Origin: Emticicia fluvialis
GTDB taxonomy: Bacteria; Bacteroidota; Bacteroidia; Cytophagales; Spirosomataceae
NCBI RefSeq assembly: GCF_024793945.1
Contig: NZ_JANUSD010000015.1
Span: forward strand, 62,001-126,000
Direction: 5' to 3'
Length of the DNA: 64,000 nucleotides
A program made the translations under genes and the position numbers. The notes beneath the pieces were generated by a model. It did no database searches. It was not told the DNA's origin and worked only from the letters and a program-made list of their open reading frames with translations. Below are positions 51,891 through 61,092 of this stretch, in pieces; within the stretch, counting starts at the first letter, position 1; every line of letters begins with the position of its first letter.

Positions 51891-54137
51891 TTATTTCAAT
51901 GAAGCAACGGCTTCTGCTTTAGCTACATCCGCCTTTGAAGGGGCTGAAACAGCTTTTACAACCGGAGCTTTCTCAGGAACACCAGCATGTTTGGCCGGCA
52001 CTGCAATGTATGGAGCAATTACCAACGATACGATTGACATCAATTTAATAAGGATGTTCATAGATGGGCCTGAGGTATCTTTGAAAGGGTCACCCACGGT
52101 GTCACCGGTTACAGAAGCCTTGTGTGGCTCCGATTTTTTGTAGTAGGTTTCACCGTCAATAACCACTCCTTTTTCGAACGATTTCTTGGCGTTGTCCCAT
52201 GCACCACCGGCGTTAGACTGGAACATACCCATTAAAACACCCGATACCGTTACACCAGCCAGCAAACCACCCAGAATTTCGGGCGATGAAGTGTCTGGAA
52301 AAACATCTTTGAATCCGAAGCCCACTAAAACCGGCACTATAAGAGCGATGGCGCCCGGTAGAATCATTTGTTTGATTGATGCTTGTGTAGAAATTGCGAC
52401 ACATTTTTCGTACTCAGGTTCTGCTTTGTATTCCATAATTCCGGGGATTTCACGGAACTGACGGCGAACCTCATTAACCATTTCCATGGCGGCCTTACCC
52501 ACCGCAGAAATACAAAGGGCACTAAAAATAAAAGGAATCATACCGCCTATAAACAAGCCGGCTAATACCGGGGCTTTGTAAATATCAATGGCGTCAATTC
52601 CGGCAATACCTACAAAGGCAGCAAACAATGCCAATGATGTAAGCGCTGCTGAGGCAATGGCAAAGCCTTTTCCGGTAGCTGCTGTGGTGTTACCAACGGC
52701 ATCGAGGTTGTCGGTGCGTTCGCGTACTTCCGGAGGCAACTGAGACATCTCAGCAATACCACCGGCGTTATCGGCAATAGGGCCGAAAGCATCAATCGCT
52801 AATTGCATGGCTGTTGTGGCCATCATACCGGCTGCGGCAATAGATACGCCATAAAGGCCGGCAAAATGATAAGAGAAAATGATACCGGCTGCCAGAACGA
52901 TGATGGGTAATACGGTTGATTCCATACCCACAGCCAAACCGCCAATAATATTAGTAGCATGGCCTGTACCTGATTTCTGAACGATAGACATTACCGGGCG
53001 TTTACCCATAGCCGTGTAATACTCGGTGATAACAGACATTAAAGCACCTACTACCAAACCAACCACAATAGCCCAGAAGACACCCATGGCCGTAAACTCA
53101 TGACCGCGAAGGTTCAGGCTGGCAGGTAAAATATTGGTTACCAGAAAATAAGAAGCTATCAGCGTAATGATAATAGACGCCCAGTTGCCCAGGTTAAGTG
53201 CGTTCTGTACTGAAGATTGATCGTTTTTGATACGCACAAAGAAAGTTGAAACCAATGATGCCAACAAACCAACACCGGCAATCAGCATGGGTAGTAAAAC
53301 AGGTGAGAACCCACCATAATTATCGGTAACGTTAATTTCCTGCCCTAAAACCATTGTAGCCAAAATAGTAGCCACATAAGAACCAAAAAGGTCGGCGCCC
53401 ATACCGGCAACGTCACCCACGTTATCACCCACGTTGTCGGCAATAGTGGCCGGGTTACGCACATCATCTTCAGGGATACCCGCTTCAACTTTACCTACAA
53501 GGTCAGCGCCAACGTCGGCAGCTTTGGTATATATACCGCCACCCACTCGGGCAAACAAAGCAATAGATTCGGCACCAAGCGAGAAACCTGCCAGTACTTC
53601 AATGGCGGTTTTCATACCGATAGAAGTCAGGTCTTCTCCTTGAGCAAAAATGTTGTAAAACACAATGAATAGTCCGCCCAGACCTAAAACGGCAAGCCCG
53701 GCAACACCCATACCCATTACTGAACCTCCGGTGAACGATACCTGCAGTGCTTTAGCCAGCGAAGTACGGGCTGCCTGAGCAGTGCGAACATTAGCTTTGG
53801 TGGCAATTTTCATACCTATATAACCGGCGGTGGCAGAAAAAATAGCTCCGATTAAGAATGCAACAGCAATGATAGGTGAGGAATGAATAGGGGATTCGGC
53901 AGTGCCTTTGTTTGTGCCCAACCAAGCCAGAATAATGGCCGTAGGAATGGCAAAATATGCCAAGATTTTCCATTCTGCTTTTAAGAATGCAATGGCTCCG
54001 TCGGCAATGTAGCCTGAAAGCTTCTGCATGTTGGCATCTCCGGCAGGTTGGTTAGAAACCCAACTGAATCGCCAAGCAGTGTAAAGTAATCCGATTATTC
54101 CGAAAGCCGGAACAAGGTAGACAATCTGTGAATCCAT
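51891..54137 (-). CDS. hppA: Membrane-bound ion-translocating pyrophosphatase
   Basis: A 748-residue protein with about 16 transmembrane helices that uses pyrophosphate hydrolysis to pump H+ or Na+ across the inner membrane. The active-site segments are KAADVGADLVGKVE (pyrophosphate/Mg site, about residue 205), DNVGDNVGDVAGMGADLF, and a second acidic site with DNAGGIAEMSQLPPEVR. The motif VGNTTAATGKGFA has Ala at the position that is Lys in K+-independent enzymes, so it is predicted to be K+-dependent, a group that includes Na+ pumps. The extra N-terminal and C-terminal Ala/Lys-rich tails (PSKADVAKAEAVASLK) are not conserved. Confidence 0.95.
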   Translation of the reverse strand: MDSQIVYLVPAFGIIGLLYTAWRFSWVSNQPAGDANMQKLSGYIADGAIAFLKAEWKILAYFAIPTAIILAWLGTNKGTAESPIHSSPIIAVAFLIGAIFSATAGYIGMKIATKANVRTAQAARTSLAKALQVSFTGGSVMGMGVAGLAVLGLGGLFIVFYNIFAQGEDLTSIGMKTAIEVLAGFSLGAESIALFARVGGGIYTKAADVGADLVGKVEAGIPEDDVRNPATIADNVGDNVGDVAGMGADLFGSYVATILATMVLGQEINVTDNYGGFSPVLLPMLIAGVGLLASLVSTFFVRIKNDQSSVQNALNLGNWASIIITLIASYFLVTNILPASLNLRGHEFTAMGVFWAIVVGLVVGALMSVITEYYTAMGKRPVMSIVQKSGTGHATNIIGGLAVGMESTVLPIIVLAAGIIFSYHFAGLYGVSIAAAGMMATTAMQLAIDAFGPIADNAGGIAEMSQLPPEVRERTDNLDAVGNTTAATGKGFAIASAALTSLALFAAFVGIAGIDAIDIYKAPVLAGLFIGGMIPFIFSALCISAVGKAAMEMVNEVRRQFREIPGIMEYKAEPEYEKCVAISTQASIKQMILPGAIALIVPVLVGFGFKDVFPDTSSPEILGGLLAGVTVSGVLMGMFQSNAGGAWDNAKKSFEKGVVIDGETYYKKSEPHKASVTGDTVGDPFKDTSGPSMNILIKLMSIVSLVIAPYIAVPAKHAGVPEKAPVVKAVSAPSKADVAKAEAVASLK

Positions 54138-54673
54138 AAATGAATTATTTTGAGTTTAGTAAGTATTATTTTAAGAATGTCTACAAATTTACAATAAGAA
54201 CTTGAATTAGAAAACGCACGATTTTGAAAAAATGACCGATTTTTTGCAAGTTATTGATGGTCAGTATTTTGAATGTGGATAAATTCCGTATCGTGTGGTC
54301 TGTTTGTTACTAAAGGAAGTTTTTTTTGCATTTTACTATGCTTTTTGAAAGTAAAATACCTTATAAATAACCCGTTTTTTCAGAGGCTGACAATTCGTCA
54401 TATTTTTTGGTTGGAGATGTAAGAAAAATTGCTTGTAATGCGGCCGAATGGAGCGCAAAGATGATTTGAATTTTGCCTTTATAAAACAAAATGACTATTT
54501 ATAACAGGTTTGTTTTTAGTGATTTGATTTTTGATGAAGTTCAATTCCTAAATTAATTTCGGTAAACAAAAATCTTTATTAACTTTCTGACCAGATTCAT
54601 ACGGCTTATATTCCAACCTTTTTATTAGTTCTGTTTTTCCATCTTAACCTGATTTTTATAATATCTAACTACA
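54138..54673. other. Divergent intergenic region, no gene recognised
   Basis: 536 AT-rich bases between hppA and the PIG-L gene. Apart from the hppA promoter I see no coding frame longer than about 20 codons, and no convincing RNA or repeat. Confidence 0.55.
54184..54191 (-). promoter_or_regulatory. -7 element of the hppA promoter
   Basis: TAAATTTG on the minus strand fits TAnnTTTG exactly, 47 bases before the ATG, with a TTTT-containing -33 region. Confidence 0.6.
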
Positions 54674-57145
54674 ATGAAGAAAACCCTAATTTACTTTTTT
54701 ACACTTTTTACAATGATTAGTTTCGGTCAAACGAAACAATTGAGTACCGGTGAAATCATCCAAGCCATGAAAAGGCTCAATGTAGTGGGCAATGTATTGT
54801 ACGTGGCTGCACATCCGGACGATGAAAACACACTTTTTATTACCTGGCTTTCAAAAGAGAAAATGGTGCGCGCTGGCTATATTGCCATGACCCGTGGCGA
54901 TGGCGGACAAAACCTGATAGGCTCGGAGCAGGGAGAATACGTAGGTTATCTGCGTACTCATGAGCTGCTGGGCGCCAGAAGTGTTGACGGCGGCGAGCAG
55001 TATTTTACCCGTGCCAATGATTTTGGCTTTACTAAAACTACCGATGAAGCCCTAAAAACATGGGGCAAAGAACAGATTCTGGCAGATTTGGTTTGGAGAA
55101 TCAGAAATTTTCAGCCTGATGTAATGGTAAATCGTTTTCCGCCAGACCCCCGTGCCGGGCATGGGCATCACTCGGCATCAGCCGTGTTATCAGAAGAAGC
55201 CTATAAAGCGGCTGCTGACCCGGCGCGATTCCCTGAACAACTGACTTATGTGAAACCCTGGCAGGTAAAGCGGGTGGTTTGGAACTCGTTCTCGCCCAAT
55301 TTCCAGAACAACACACCCGAAGAAGGCAATTTTATAAAAATAGAGCTGGGTAATTATAATGCATTACTGGGTAAATCATACACTGAAATTGCTGCCGAAG
55401 CACGCAGTATGCACAAAAGCCAGGGATTTGGTTCTGCAAGAACCCGTGGTGAGCGTGCAGACTATGCTTTGCATAAAGTAGGAGAACCCGCACAGAAAGA
55501 TTTGTTTGATGGCATAGACATGACCTGGAAACGTGTAAAAGGCGGCGAAAAAGTGGAAGGTATGGTTAATCAGATGCTTGCTGATTTTAAAGCTGAAAAC
55601 CCGTCGGCATCTGTTCCTGCTCTGATAAACATTTACAATGCCATAGACGGGCTTGAAGTTAATGTCTGGACCACCTACAAAAAAAATGAAGTAAAGGATT
55701 TGATTCTAGCTTGCAGCGGACTTTGGTTTGAGGCGAATCCGGTTGATTATTCAGTAGCGGGTGGTGATAAAATCAAGGTGAATCTGAGTGTTATATCACG
55801 CTCTGATGTAAACATTACCTTAGATAAGGTGAGCTTTAAAGGTACCGGAAAAGATTCAACCATGAATCTGAAACTGGTTTATAATAAGCCGGTTAATCAG
55901 TACTTTGATTTGACGATTCCGGCAAGCACACCAATAACACAGCCATATTGGTTAATGGAAGAAAAAGAAAAAGGTTTTTATAAGGTAAAAGACCAGCTAT
56001 TGAGGGGCCTGCCTATTAAACCTGCTGATTTGGTTTGTGATTATACCTTTACCATTAATGGTAAGGCATTTAATTTTCAGACACCTCTTACCTATAAGTT
56101 TGTTGAACCGTCTATCGGTGAAATTTATCGATACTTTGAGGTTCGTCCGGAAGTAATGGCCACAATAGACGAAAAGGTGTATGCCTTTGCTGATAACCAG
56201 CCTAAAGATGTTAAAGTAACCGTAAAAGCCGGTAAAAAGGGTGTGTCAGGCAGTGTGTCGCTGGTAGCACCGGCGGGCTGGAGAATTGAACCTGCGGCCA
56301 TTAATTTTGAATTGAAAGATAAGTATGAAGAAAAGATAGTGAGCTTTAAGGTTTACCCGTCTGCCATGGCATCAGATGTGAGCCTAAAAGCAGTGGTAAA
56401 AACCGCCAGCGGTACTTATAACCGCGGAATTGCTACCATAGATTACAAGCATATACCTGCGCTTACTTTGTATCCGGTTTCTGAGGCAAAGGCCATCAGA
56501 ATTGATTTAAAGAAAAAAGGAACAAAAATTGGATACATTGCCGGTGCCGGTGATGAAGTGCCTGCGGCTTTGGCACAAATTGGATATCAGGTAACGATGC
56601 TTACCCCGGTTGAATTGGGTAAGGATTTATCTGCCTATGATGCCATCATTGTTGGGGTACGTGCCTATAATACAGAAGAGCATCTGAAGTATTTTCAGGA
56701 TAAACTAATGGATTATGTAAAAAATGGCGGTAATGTGGTTACGCAATACCAAACCAATGCCTTCTACGGGGTATCTAAAGTAAAAGAAATGGGGCCATAC
56801 AATTTCGGTATCGGTCGCGGACGAGTAACAGATGAAACAGCAGAGGTAACCTTCCTGAAACCTGCACACCCTTTGTTGAATACCCCTAATAAAATAACAG
56901 CAAAAGATTTTGATGGCTGGATTCAGGAAAGAGGATTATACTTTGCCGATAAATGGGCAAAGGAATATGAAACTATCTTTACAATGCATGATGCAGGCGA
57001 AAGAGAAGAGGAAGGAAGCGTGCTATATGCCAGATATGGAAAGGGTAATTTTGTATTTACAGGTTTGTCGTTTTTCAGAGAGTTACCAGCAGGCGTACCC
57101 GGGGCATATAGGTTGTTTGCCAATATGATTTCGGTAGGCAAATGA
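54674..57145 (+). CDS. Large exported PIG-L family deacetylase with C-terminal Rossmann-like domain
   Basis: An 823-residue protein with a signal peptide (about residues 1-19). The PIG-L/LmbE zinc deacetylase domain follows: AAHPDDEN (about 44-51) and later GHGHHSAS (about 163-170) supply the metal-binding His and Asp. The middle region (about 300-590) is a series of beta-sandwich domains (GTGKDSTMNLKLVYNKPV, KVTVKAGKKGVSGSVSLVAPAGW). The C-terminal part (about 610-823, KKKGTKIGYIAGAGDEVPAALAQ..DAIIVGVRAYN) is a glutamine-amidotransferase/ThuA-like flavodoxin fold. It may deacetylate an N-acetylated sugar or glycoconjugate outside the cytoplasm. It stands alone. Confidence 0.87.
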   Translation: MKKTLIYFFTLFTMISFGQTKQLSTGEIIQAMKRLNVVGNVLYVAAHPDDENTLFITWLSKEKMVRAGYIAMTRGDGGQNLIGSEQGEYVGYLRTHELLGARSVDGGEQYFTRANDFGFTKTTDEALKTWGKEQILADLVWRIRNFQPDVMVNRFPPDPRAGHGHHSASAVLSEEAYKAAADPARFPEQLTYVKPWQVKRVVWNSFSPNFQNNTPEEGNFIKIELGNYNALLGKSYTEIAAEARSMHKSQGFGSARTRGERADYALHKVGEPAQKDLFDGIDMTWKRVKGGEKVEGMVNQMLADFKAENPSASVPALINIYNAIDGLEVNVWTTYKKNEVKDLILACSGLWFEANPVDYSVAGGDKIKVNLSVISRSDVNITLDKVSFKGTGKDSTMNLKLVYNKPVNQYFDLTIPASTPITQPYWLMEEKEKGFYKVKDQLLRGLPIKPADLVCDYTFTINGKAFNFQTPLTYKFVEPSIGEIYRYFEVRPEVMATIDEKVYAFADNQPKDVKVTVKAGKKGVSGSVSLVAPAGWRIEPAAINFELKDKYEEKIVSFKVYPSAMASDVSLKAVVKTASGTYNRGIATIDYKHIPALTLYPVSEAKAIRIDLKKKGTKIGYIAGAGDEVPAALAQIGYQVTMLTPVELGKDLSAYDAIIVGVRAYNTEEHLKYFQDKLMDYVKNGGNVVTQYQTNAFYGVSKVKEMGPYNFGIGRGRVTDETAEVTFLKPAHPLLNTPNKITAKDFDGWIQERGLYFADKWAKEYETIFTMHDAGEREEEGSVLYARYGKGNFVFTGLSFFRELPAGVPGAYRLFANMISVGK

Positions 57146-57168
57146 AATTCTTCCAATAAGTCTAAATA

Positions 57169-57204
57169 AAAATAGGAGCGGGTTGCCTGCTCCTATTTTT
57201 TTAT
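57169..57204 (+). terminator. Terminator of the PIG-L gene
   Basis: AAAATAGGAGC and GCTCCTATTTT form an 11-bp stem followed by TTT. Confidence 0.85.
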
Positions 57205-57208
57205 AATT

Positions 57209-57334
57209 GTAGAGCCGAATTGCAATGCGGCTCCTGTTGCAGAATTTGTGTTTTCTATTGTTAATAGTATTTATCCAAATAATCATTTAATGAACTAAAC
57301 GTGCCCGTGAAGCCGCATTGCAATGCGGCTCTAC
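57209..57334. repeat. REP-like hairpin element, copy C
   Basis: A 126-bp element with ends GTAGAGCC and GGCTCTAC. The left hairpin is GAGCCGaAT-tgca-ATgCGGCTC, the right is the perfect AGCCGCATTGCAATGCGGCT. CAGAATTTG follows the left hairpin as in copies A and B. It begins 5 bases after a terminator. Confidence 0.85.
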
Positions 57335-57392
57335 CAAAATCCAGTTTAATTTTGAAAAATTAAAAACCTTATATAAGTTATTATATCTAAAG

Positions 57393-57490
57393 CCCTGTAG
57401 GGGCGATATATCAGTAGAAGTAGAATTCGTTCCAAACTGAGAGTCCCCTCAGGGACGATATATTCTTATATCATCTCCGATGGGATTCTT
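57393..57490. repeat. GATATATC-type hairpin repeat, copy D1
   Basis: About 98 bp with three hairpin modules: CCCTGTAGGGGCGATATATC, GAGTCCCCTCAGGGACGATA and a degenerate ATATCATCTCCGATGGGAT. Copy D2 at 58031 is its reverse complement, sharing GATATATCAGTAGAA and GAGTCCC-TCAGGGACG. Confidence 0.8.
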
Positions 57491-57665
57491 GTAAAATCAA
57501 GGCGTTGTTTTTTAATTTTGGTATTAATATATTATGTTCTGAAACGTCAATATAAATAGAGTGCCGTTAAATAACTTCTTCTGAATTCTCTTGATTTACA
57601 TGTTAAATACTCTCAATTTAATAATGCCAAAGAAATTTTGTAAAAAATTCAAACACAACTGAATT

Positions 57666-58028
57666 ATGAAAACTATCTCATTAATACTTGTCTTCTTTGT
57701 ACTTTGTTTACAAGGGTGTAAAAAGGAGAATCCTGAATCATCTACTTTAGAGAAATGCGAGATTTCAAAAAAGGAAGGTTGGTTCGTTGAATATGAAATA
57801 AAAGAAGTAACCGGAACGATTTTGAAGAATCCATCTTCTACTAATCCGCAATCATTTCTTATTGAATTGGATTATAAGTATCCCACAATAGTCATTCCTT
57901 GCAACTTGCCTTCAGGTTTTGAGACGCCTAATACCAAAGTAATTGTGTCAGGAAAAATTTATAATCATCCTTTGATTGATTTTCAATATTTTCCTATGGA
58001 GCTAACGTTCATTAAGCTTATTAAATAA
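57666..58028 (+). CDS. Small hypothetical lipoprotein between inverted repeats
   Basis: A 120-residue lipoprotein with signal peptide and lipobox LQGC at residues 15-18, then a Lys/Glu-rich linker. The mature domain (EGWFVEYEIKEVTGTILKN, FLIELDYKYPTIVIPCNLP, TKVIVSGKIYNHPLIDFQYFPMELTFIKL) is all-beta, OB-fold-like, with two Cys that may form a disulfide. No family is recognised with confidence. Its stop codon lies 2 bases before the inverted repeat D2, and repeat D1 lies 175 bases upstream. It is more AT-rich than the neighbouring genes. Confidence 0.65.
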   Translation: MKTISLILVFFVLCLQGCKKENPESSTLEKCEISKKEGWFVEYEIKEVTGTILKNPSSTNPQSFLIELDYKYPTIVIPCNLPSGFETPNTKVIVSGKIYNHPLIDFQYFPMELTFIKLIK

Positions 58029-58030
58029 AG

Positions 58031-58130
58031 AGAGTCCCGTCAGGGACGATATATTAATATACCGTCCCTGACGGGACTCAACACTAAATTTACTTCTGAT
58101 TTTCTACTGATATATCATCCCTATTGGGAT
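58031..58130. repeat. GATATATC-type hairpin repeat, copy D2 (inverted)
   Basis: About 100 bp starting AGAGTCCCGTCAGGGACG and including a long near-perfect palindrome of two GTCCC-TGACGGGAC modules around TATATTAATATA; ends with TTCTACTGATATATCATCCC. It is the reverse complement of D1 in plan and in the shared blocks, and also could act as terminator for the lipoprotein gene. Confidence 0.8.
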
Positions 58131-58152
58131 TATTAGTTTAAAATCAATATTC

Positions 58153-60936
58153 TTACACTACTACGTTCACAATCCTCTTCGGCACTACAATCAGTTTTTT
58201 TGGTGCGTTGCCTTCCAACCATTTAATTACGTTTTCGTTTTCTAAAACAGCCTTTTCAATATCTTCTTTACTCATATCCGCAGGGAAAGAAATGGAGGTT
58301 CTTACTTTGCCGTTTATCTGAATCGGGTATTCAAATGAGTCTTCAATCAGGTGTTGCGCCTCAAATGCTGGGAAACGCTGTTGGGTAACAGTACCTTTTT
58401 CATTGCCCAGAATCTCCCACAATTCTTCTGAAAGGTGTGGTGTATATGGCGACAGCACTATTACCAGTTGCTCAAGAATGGCTTTCTTAGAAGATTTCAA
58501 ATCAGATAGCTCATTCACGCAAATCATGAATGTACTTACTGAGGTATTGAAAGAGAAACTCTCTACGTCTTCAGATACCTTCTTGATGGTCTTGTGTAAA
58601 GCCTTTAATTCTGCTTTGGTAGGTTCGACATCCGTTACAATGTACTTGCCGTTCTGGTCGAAAAACAAACGCCATAGCTTACGAATGAAGCGGTAAGTAC
58701 CTTCAATACCGCGCGTATCCCAGGGTTTGCTTTCGGTCAATGGCCCCAGGAACATTTCATATAAACGGAATGTATCTGCGCCGTATTTATCTACGATATC
58801 ATCCGGATTCACAACGTTGAATTTCGACTTCGACATCTTTTCAACTTCAGAACCACAACGATAAACGCCGTCTTCCAGTATAAACTGAGGATCGTCACCT
58901 ATATCATTTCTGGTTGCCTTGAATTTTTCAACATCAAGCACATCGTTATCAACGATATTTACATCTACATGCAGCTTGGTAGTATCATACTGATCTTTCA
59001 ATCCATAAGAAACAAAAGTAACCTTATCAGTGCCTTTTACACGATACACAAAGCTTGATTTGCCCATAATCATACCCTGATTGATGAGTTTTGCCGCGTA
59101 TTCTTCCTGCGGCACGTAGCCTCTGTCTTTCAGGAATTTGTTCCAGAAACGGCTGTATAACAAGTGGCCTGTGGCGTGTTCGGTTCCACCCAGATACAAG
59201 TCTACATTCTGCCAGTAATCAATGGCTTCTTTTGATGCAAATTCTTTGTCGTTCTGTGCATCCATGTAACGGTACCAATACCAGCTGCTACCTGCCCAAC
59301 CCGGCATAGTGCTTAGCTCGTATGGGTTCCCTTTGTAATTCCAACCTTCTGCACGGCCTAAAGGTGGCTCTCCGCTTTCGGTAGGCTGATACTTGTCAAT
59401 TTCAGGCAGTACTAATGGCAGGTCTTGTTCATCAACCAGATATGGCAAGTTGTCTTTGAAGTAAACCGGAACCGGCTCTCCCCAATAACGTTGGCGCGCA
59501 AAAACGGCATCACGTAAGCGGTAATTTACCTTGCCTTTTCCAATGGCAAGTTCTTCAAGGCTGTCAATCAGTTTTTGAGTAGCTTCTTTATACCCTAAAC
59601 CGTTAATAATGCCCGAATTAATATATTTTCCTTCTTTGGTTGCATCGGCCTGTGTATCAATATCTACTTGTGCATCCAGTATCGGCACAATCGGTAAATT
59701 GAAATGCGTTGCAAAATTCCAGTCGCGCTGGTCGCCAGACGGCACACCCATTACCGCACCGGTACCATAACCTGCCAATACGTAGTCGGCAATCCAGATA
59801 GGTACTTTTTCACCACTGAAAGGGTTGATACAGTAGCTGCCTGTAAATGCACCTGAAACCTTTTTTACGTCAGACATCCGGTCTAGCTCCGAGCGTTTCT
59901 GTGTTTCGGTGATATAGTTATCAATACTTTCTTTTTGTTCAGGTGTAGTTAATGAGGCCACCAACTCATGCTCTGGGGCAAGTACCATAAAAGATACGCC
60001 ATATATGGTATCTACCCGGGTAGTGAACACTTCAATCAGTGTTTCGGGCTGGTTTTCTACGGCAAATTTTACCATGGCGCCTACCGAACGGCCAATCCAG
60101 TTGCGCTGCTGCTCTTTTAAAGATTCAGACCAGTCTACCGTATCCAGACCTGAAATAAGCCGGTCGGCGTAGGCAGTTATGCGCATCATCCACTGTTGCA
60201 TTTTTTTCTGAATCACCGGGTATCCGCCGCGTTCAGAAACACCATCTTTTACTTCGTCGTTAGACAATACCATACCTAAAGCCGGACAGAAATTTACAAC
60301 GGCCTCTGAAAGGTAAGTTAAACGATATTTAAGCGATAGGCTATATTTTTCTGTATCTGTAAAGCCATTCCATTCATCGGCCGTAAATATGGCTGCATCA
60401 TCATCACAAACGGCGTTTACACCTTTGGTGCCATTCTGAGCAAATTTCTCGTACAGCGTCTCAATTGGTTCGGCCTTGTTACTGTCTTTGTTATACCAGC
60501 TTTTGAAAAGCTCCATGAAAATCCACTGCGTCCATTTGTAGTATGACGGGTCAGAAGTACGTACTTCGCGGCTCCAATCGTAACAAAAACCGATTTTCTT
60601 TAGCTGGCTTATGTAGGTTTTAATGTTGGCCTCGGTAGTAATAGCCGGATGCTGACCTGTCTGAATTGCATATTGCTCTGCCGGTAGGCCGAAGGAGTCA
60701 AAGCCCATTGGATGCAATACATTGAAGCCTTTCAGTCTTTTGTATCTTGAATAGATATCGCTGGCGATGTATCCTAGCGGATGGCCAACGTGAAGACCCG
60801 CCCCAGATGGGTAAGGGAACATATCTAATACATAAAACTTGGGTTTGGAATGGTCAATTTTAACTTCATAGGTTTTGTTTTCTTCCCAGAATTGCTGCCA
60901 TTTCTTGTCGATCTCACGGTGGTTATACTCCGACAT
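58153..60936 (-). CDS. leuS: Leucyl-tRNA synthetase
   Basis: A 927-residue class I aminoacyl-tRNA synthetase. The HIGH-type motif is HVGHPLGY (about 48-55) and the KMSKS motif is EKMSKSKFN near residue 700. The CP1 editing domain (about 225-440) contains VFTTRVDTIYGVSFMVLAPEH with the Thr-rich editing site and the conserved Asp near GYGTGAVMGVPSGDQRDW. The C-terminal anticodon-binding region ends NGKVRTSISFPAD and the usual C-terminal domain. Length is normal to slightly long. Single gene with its own promoter. Confidence 0.97.
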   Translation of the reverse strand: MSEYNHREIDKKWQQFWEENKTYEVKIDHSKPKFYVLDMFPYPSGAGLHVGHPLGYIASDIYSRYKRLKGFNVLHPMGFDSFGLPAEQYAIQTGQHPAITTEANIKTYISQLKKIGFCYDWSREVRTSDPSYYKWTQWIFMELFKSWYNKDSNKAEPIETLYEKFAQNGTKGVNAVCDDDAAIFTADEWNGFTDTEKYSLSLKYRLTYLSEAVVNFCPALGMVLSNDEVKDGVSERGGYPVIQKKMQQWMMRITAYADRLISGLDTVDWSESLKEQQRNWIGRSVGAMVKFAVENQPETLIEVFTTRVDTIYGVSFMVLAPEHELVASLTTPEQKESIDNYITETQKRSELDRMSDVKKVSGAFTGSYCINPFSGEKVPIWIADYVLAGYGTGAVMGVPSGDQRDWNFATHFNLPIVPILDAQVDIDTQADATKEGKYINSGIINGLGYKEATQKLIDSLEELAIGKGKVNYRLRDAVFARQRYWGEPVPVYFKDNLPYLVDEQDLPLVLPEIDKYQPTESGEPPLGRAEGWNYKGNPYELSTMPGWAGSSWYWYRYMDAQNDKEFASKEAIDYWQNVDLYLGGTEHATGHLLYSRFWNKFLKDRGYVPQEEYAAKLINQGMIMGKSSFVYRVKGTDKVTFVSYGLKDQYDTTKLHVDVNIVDNDVLDVEKFKATRNDIGDDPQFILEDGVYRCGSEVEKMSKSKFNVVNPDDIVDKYGADTFRLYEMFLGPLTESKPWDTRGIEGTYRFIRKLWRLFFDQNGKYIVTDVEPTKAELKALHKTIKKVSEDVESFSFNTSVSTFMICVNELSDLKSSKKAILEQLVIVLSPYTPHLSEELWEILGNEKGTVTQQRFPAFEAQHLIEDSFEYPIQINGKVRTSISFPADMSKEDIEKAVLENENVIKWLEGNAPKKLIVVPKRIVNVVV

Positions 60937-60995
60937 AAATAATTTTATATAATGTAAATGAGCCTGAATAGCTCTTTGTTTAAGTAATTTTTTTG

Positions 60996-61003
60996 CAAAA
61001 ATA
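60996..61003 (-). promoter_or_regulatory. -7 element of the leuS promoter
   Basis: TATTTTTG on the minus strand fits TAnnTTTG, 59 bases before the leuS ATG. Confidence 0.55.
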
Positions 61004-61092
61004 GCATTTTAAGGCTTTAAATTGTTAATTTGTTCAATAATATCCCTAAAACTTATCAGGCATTTCTAAAGATACCATTTAACTGATAGCCC

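Noticed and set aside
57393..58130. CRISPR-like array
   Set aside because: The repeats are only two inverted copies with internal hairpin modules, not evenly spaced direct repeats with unique spacers, and no cas gene is present.
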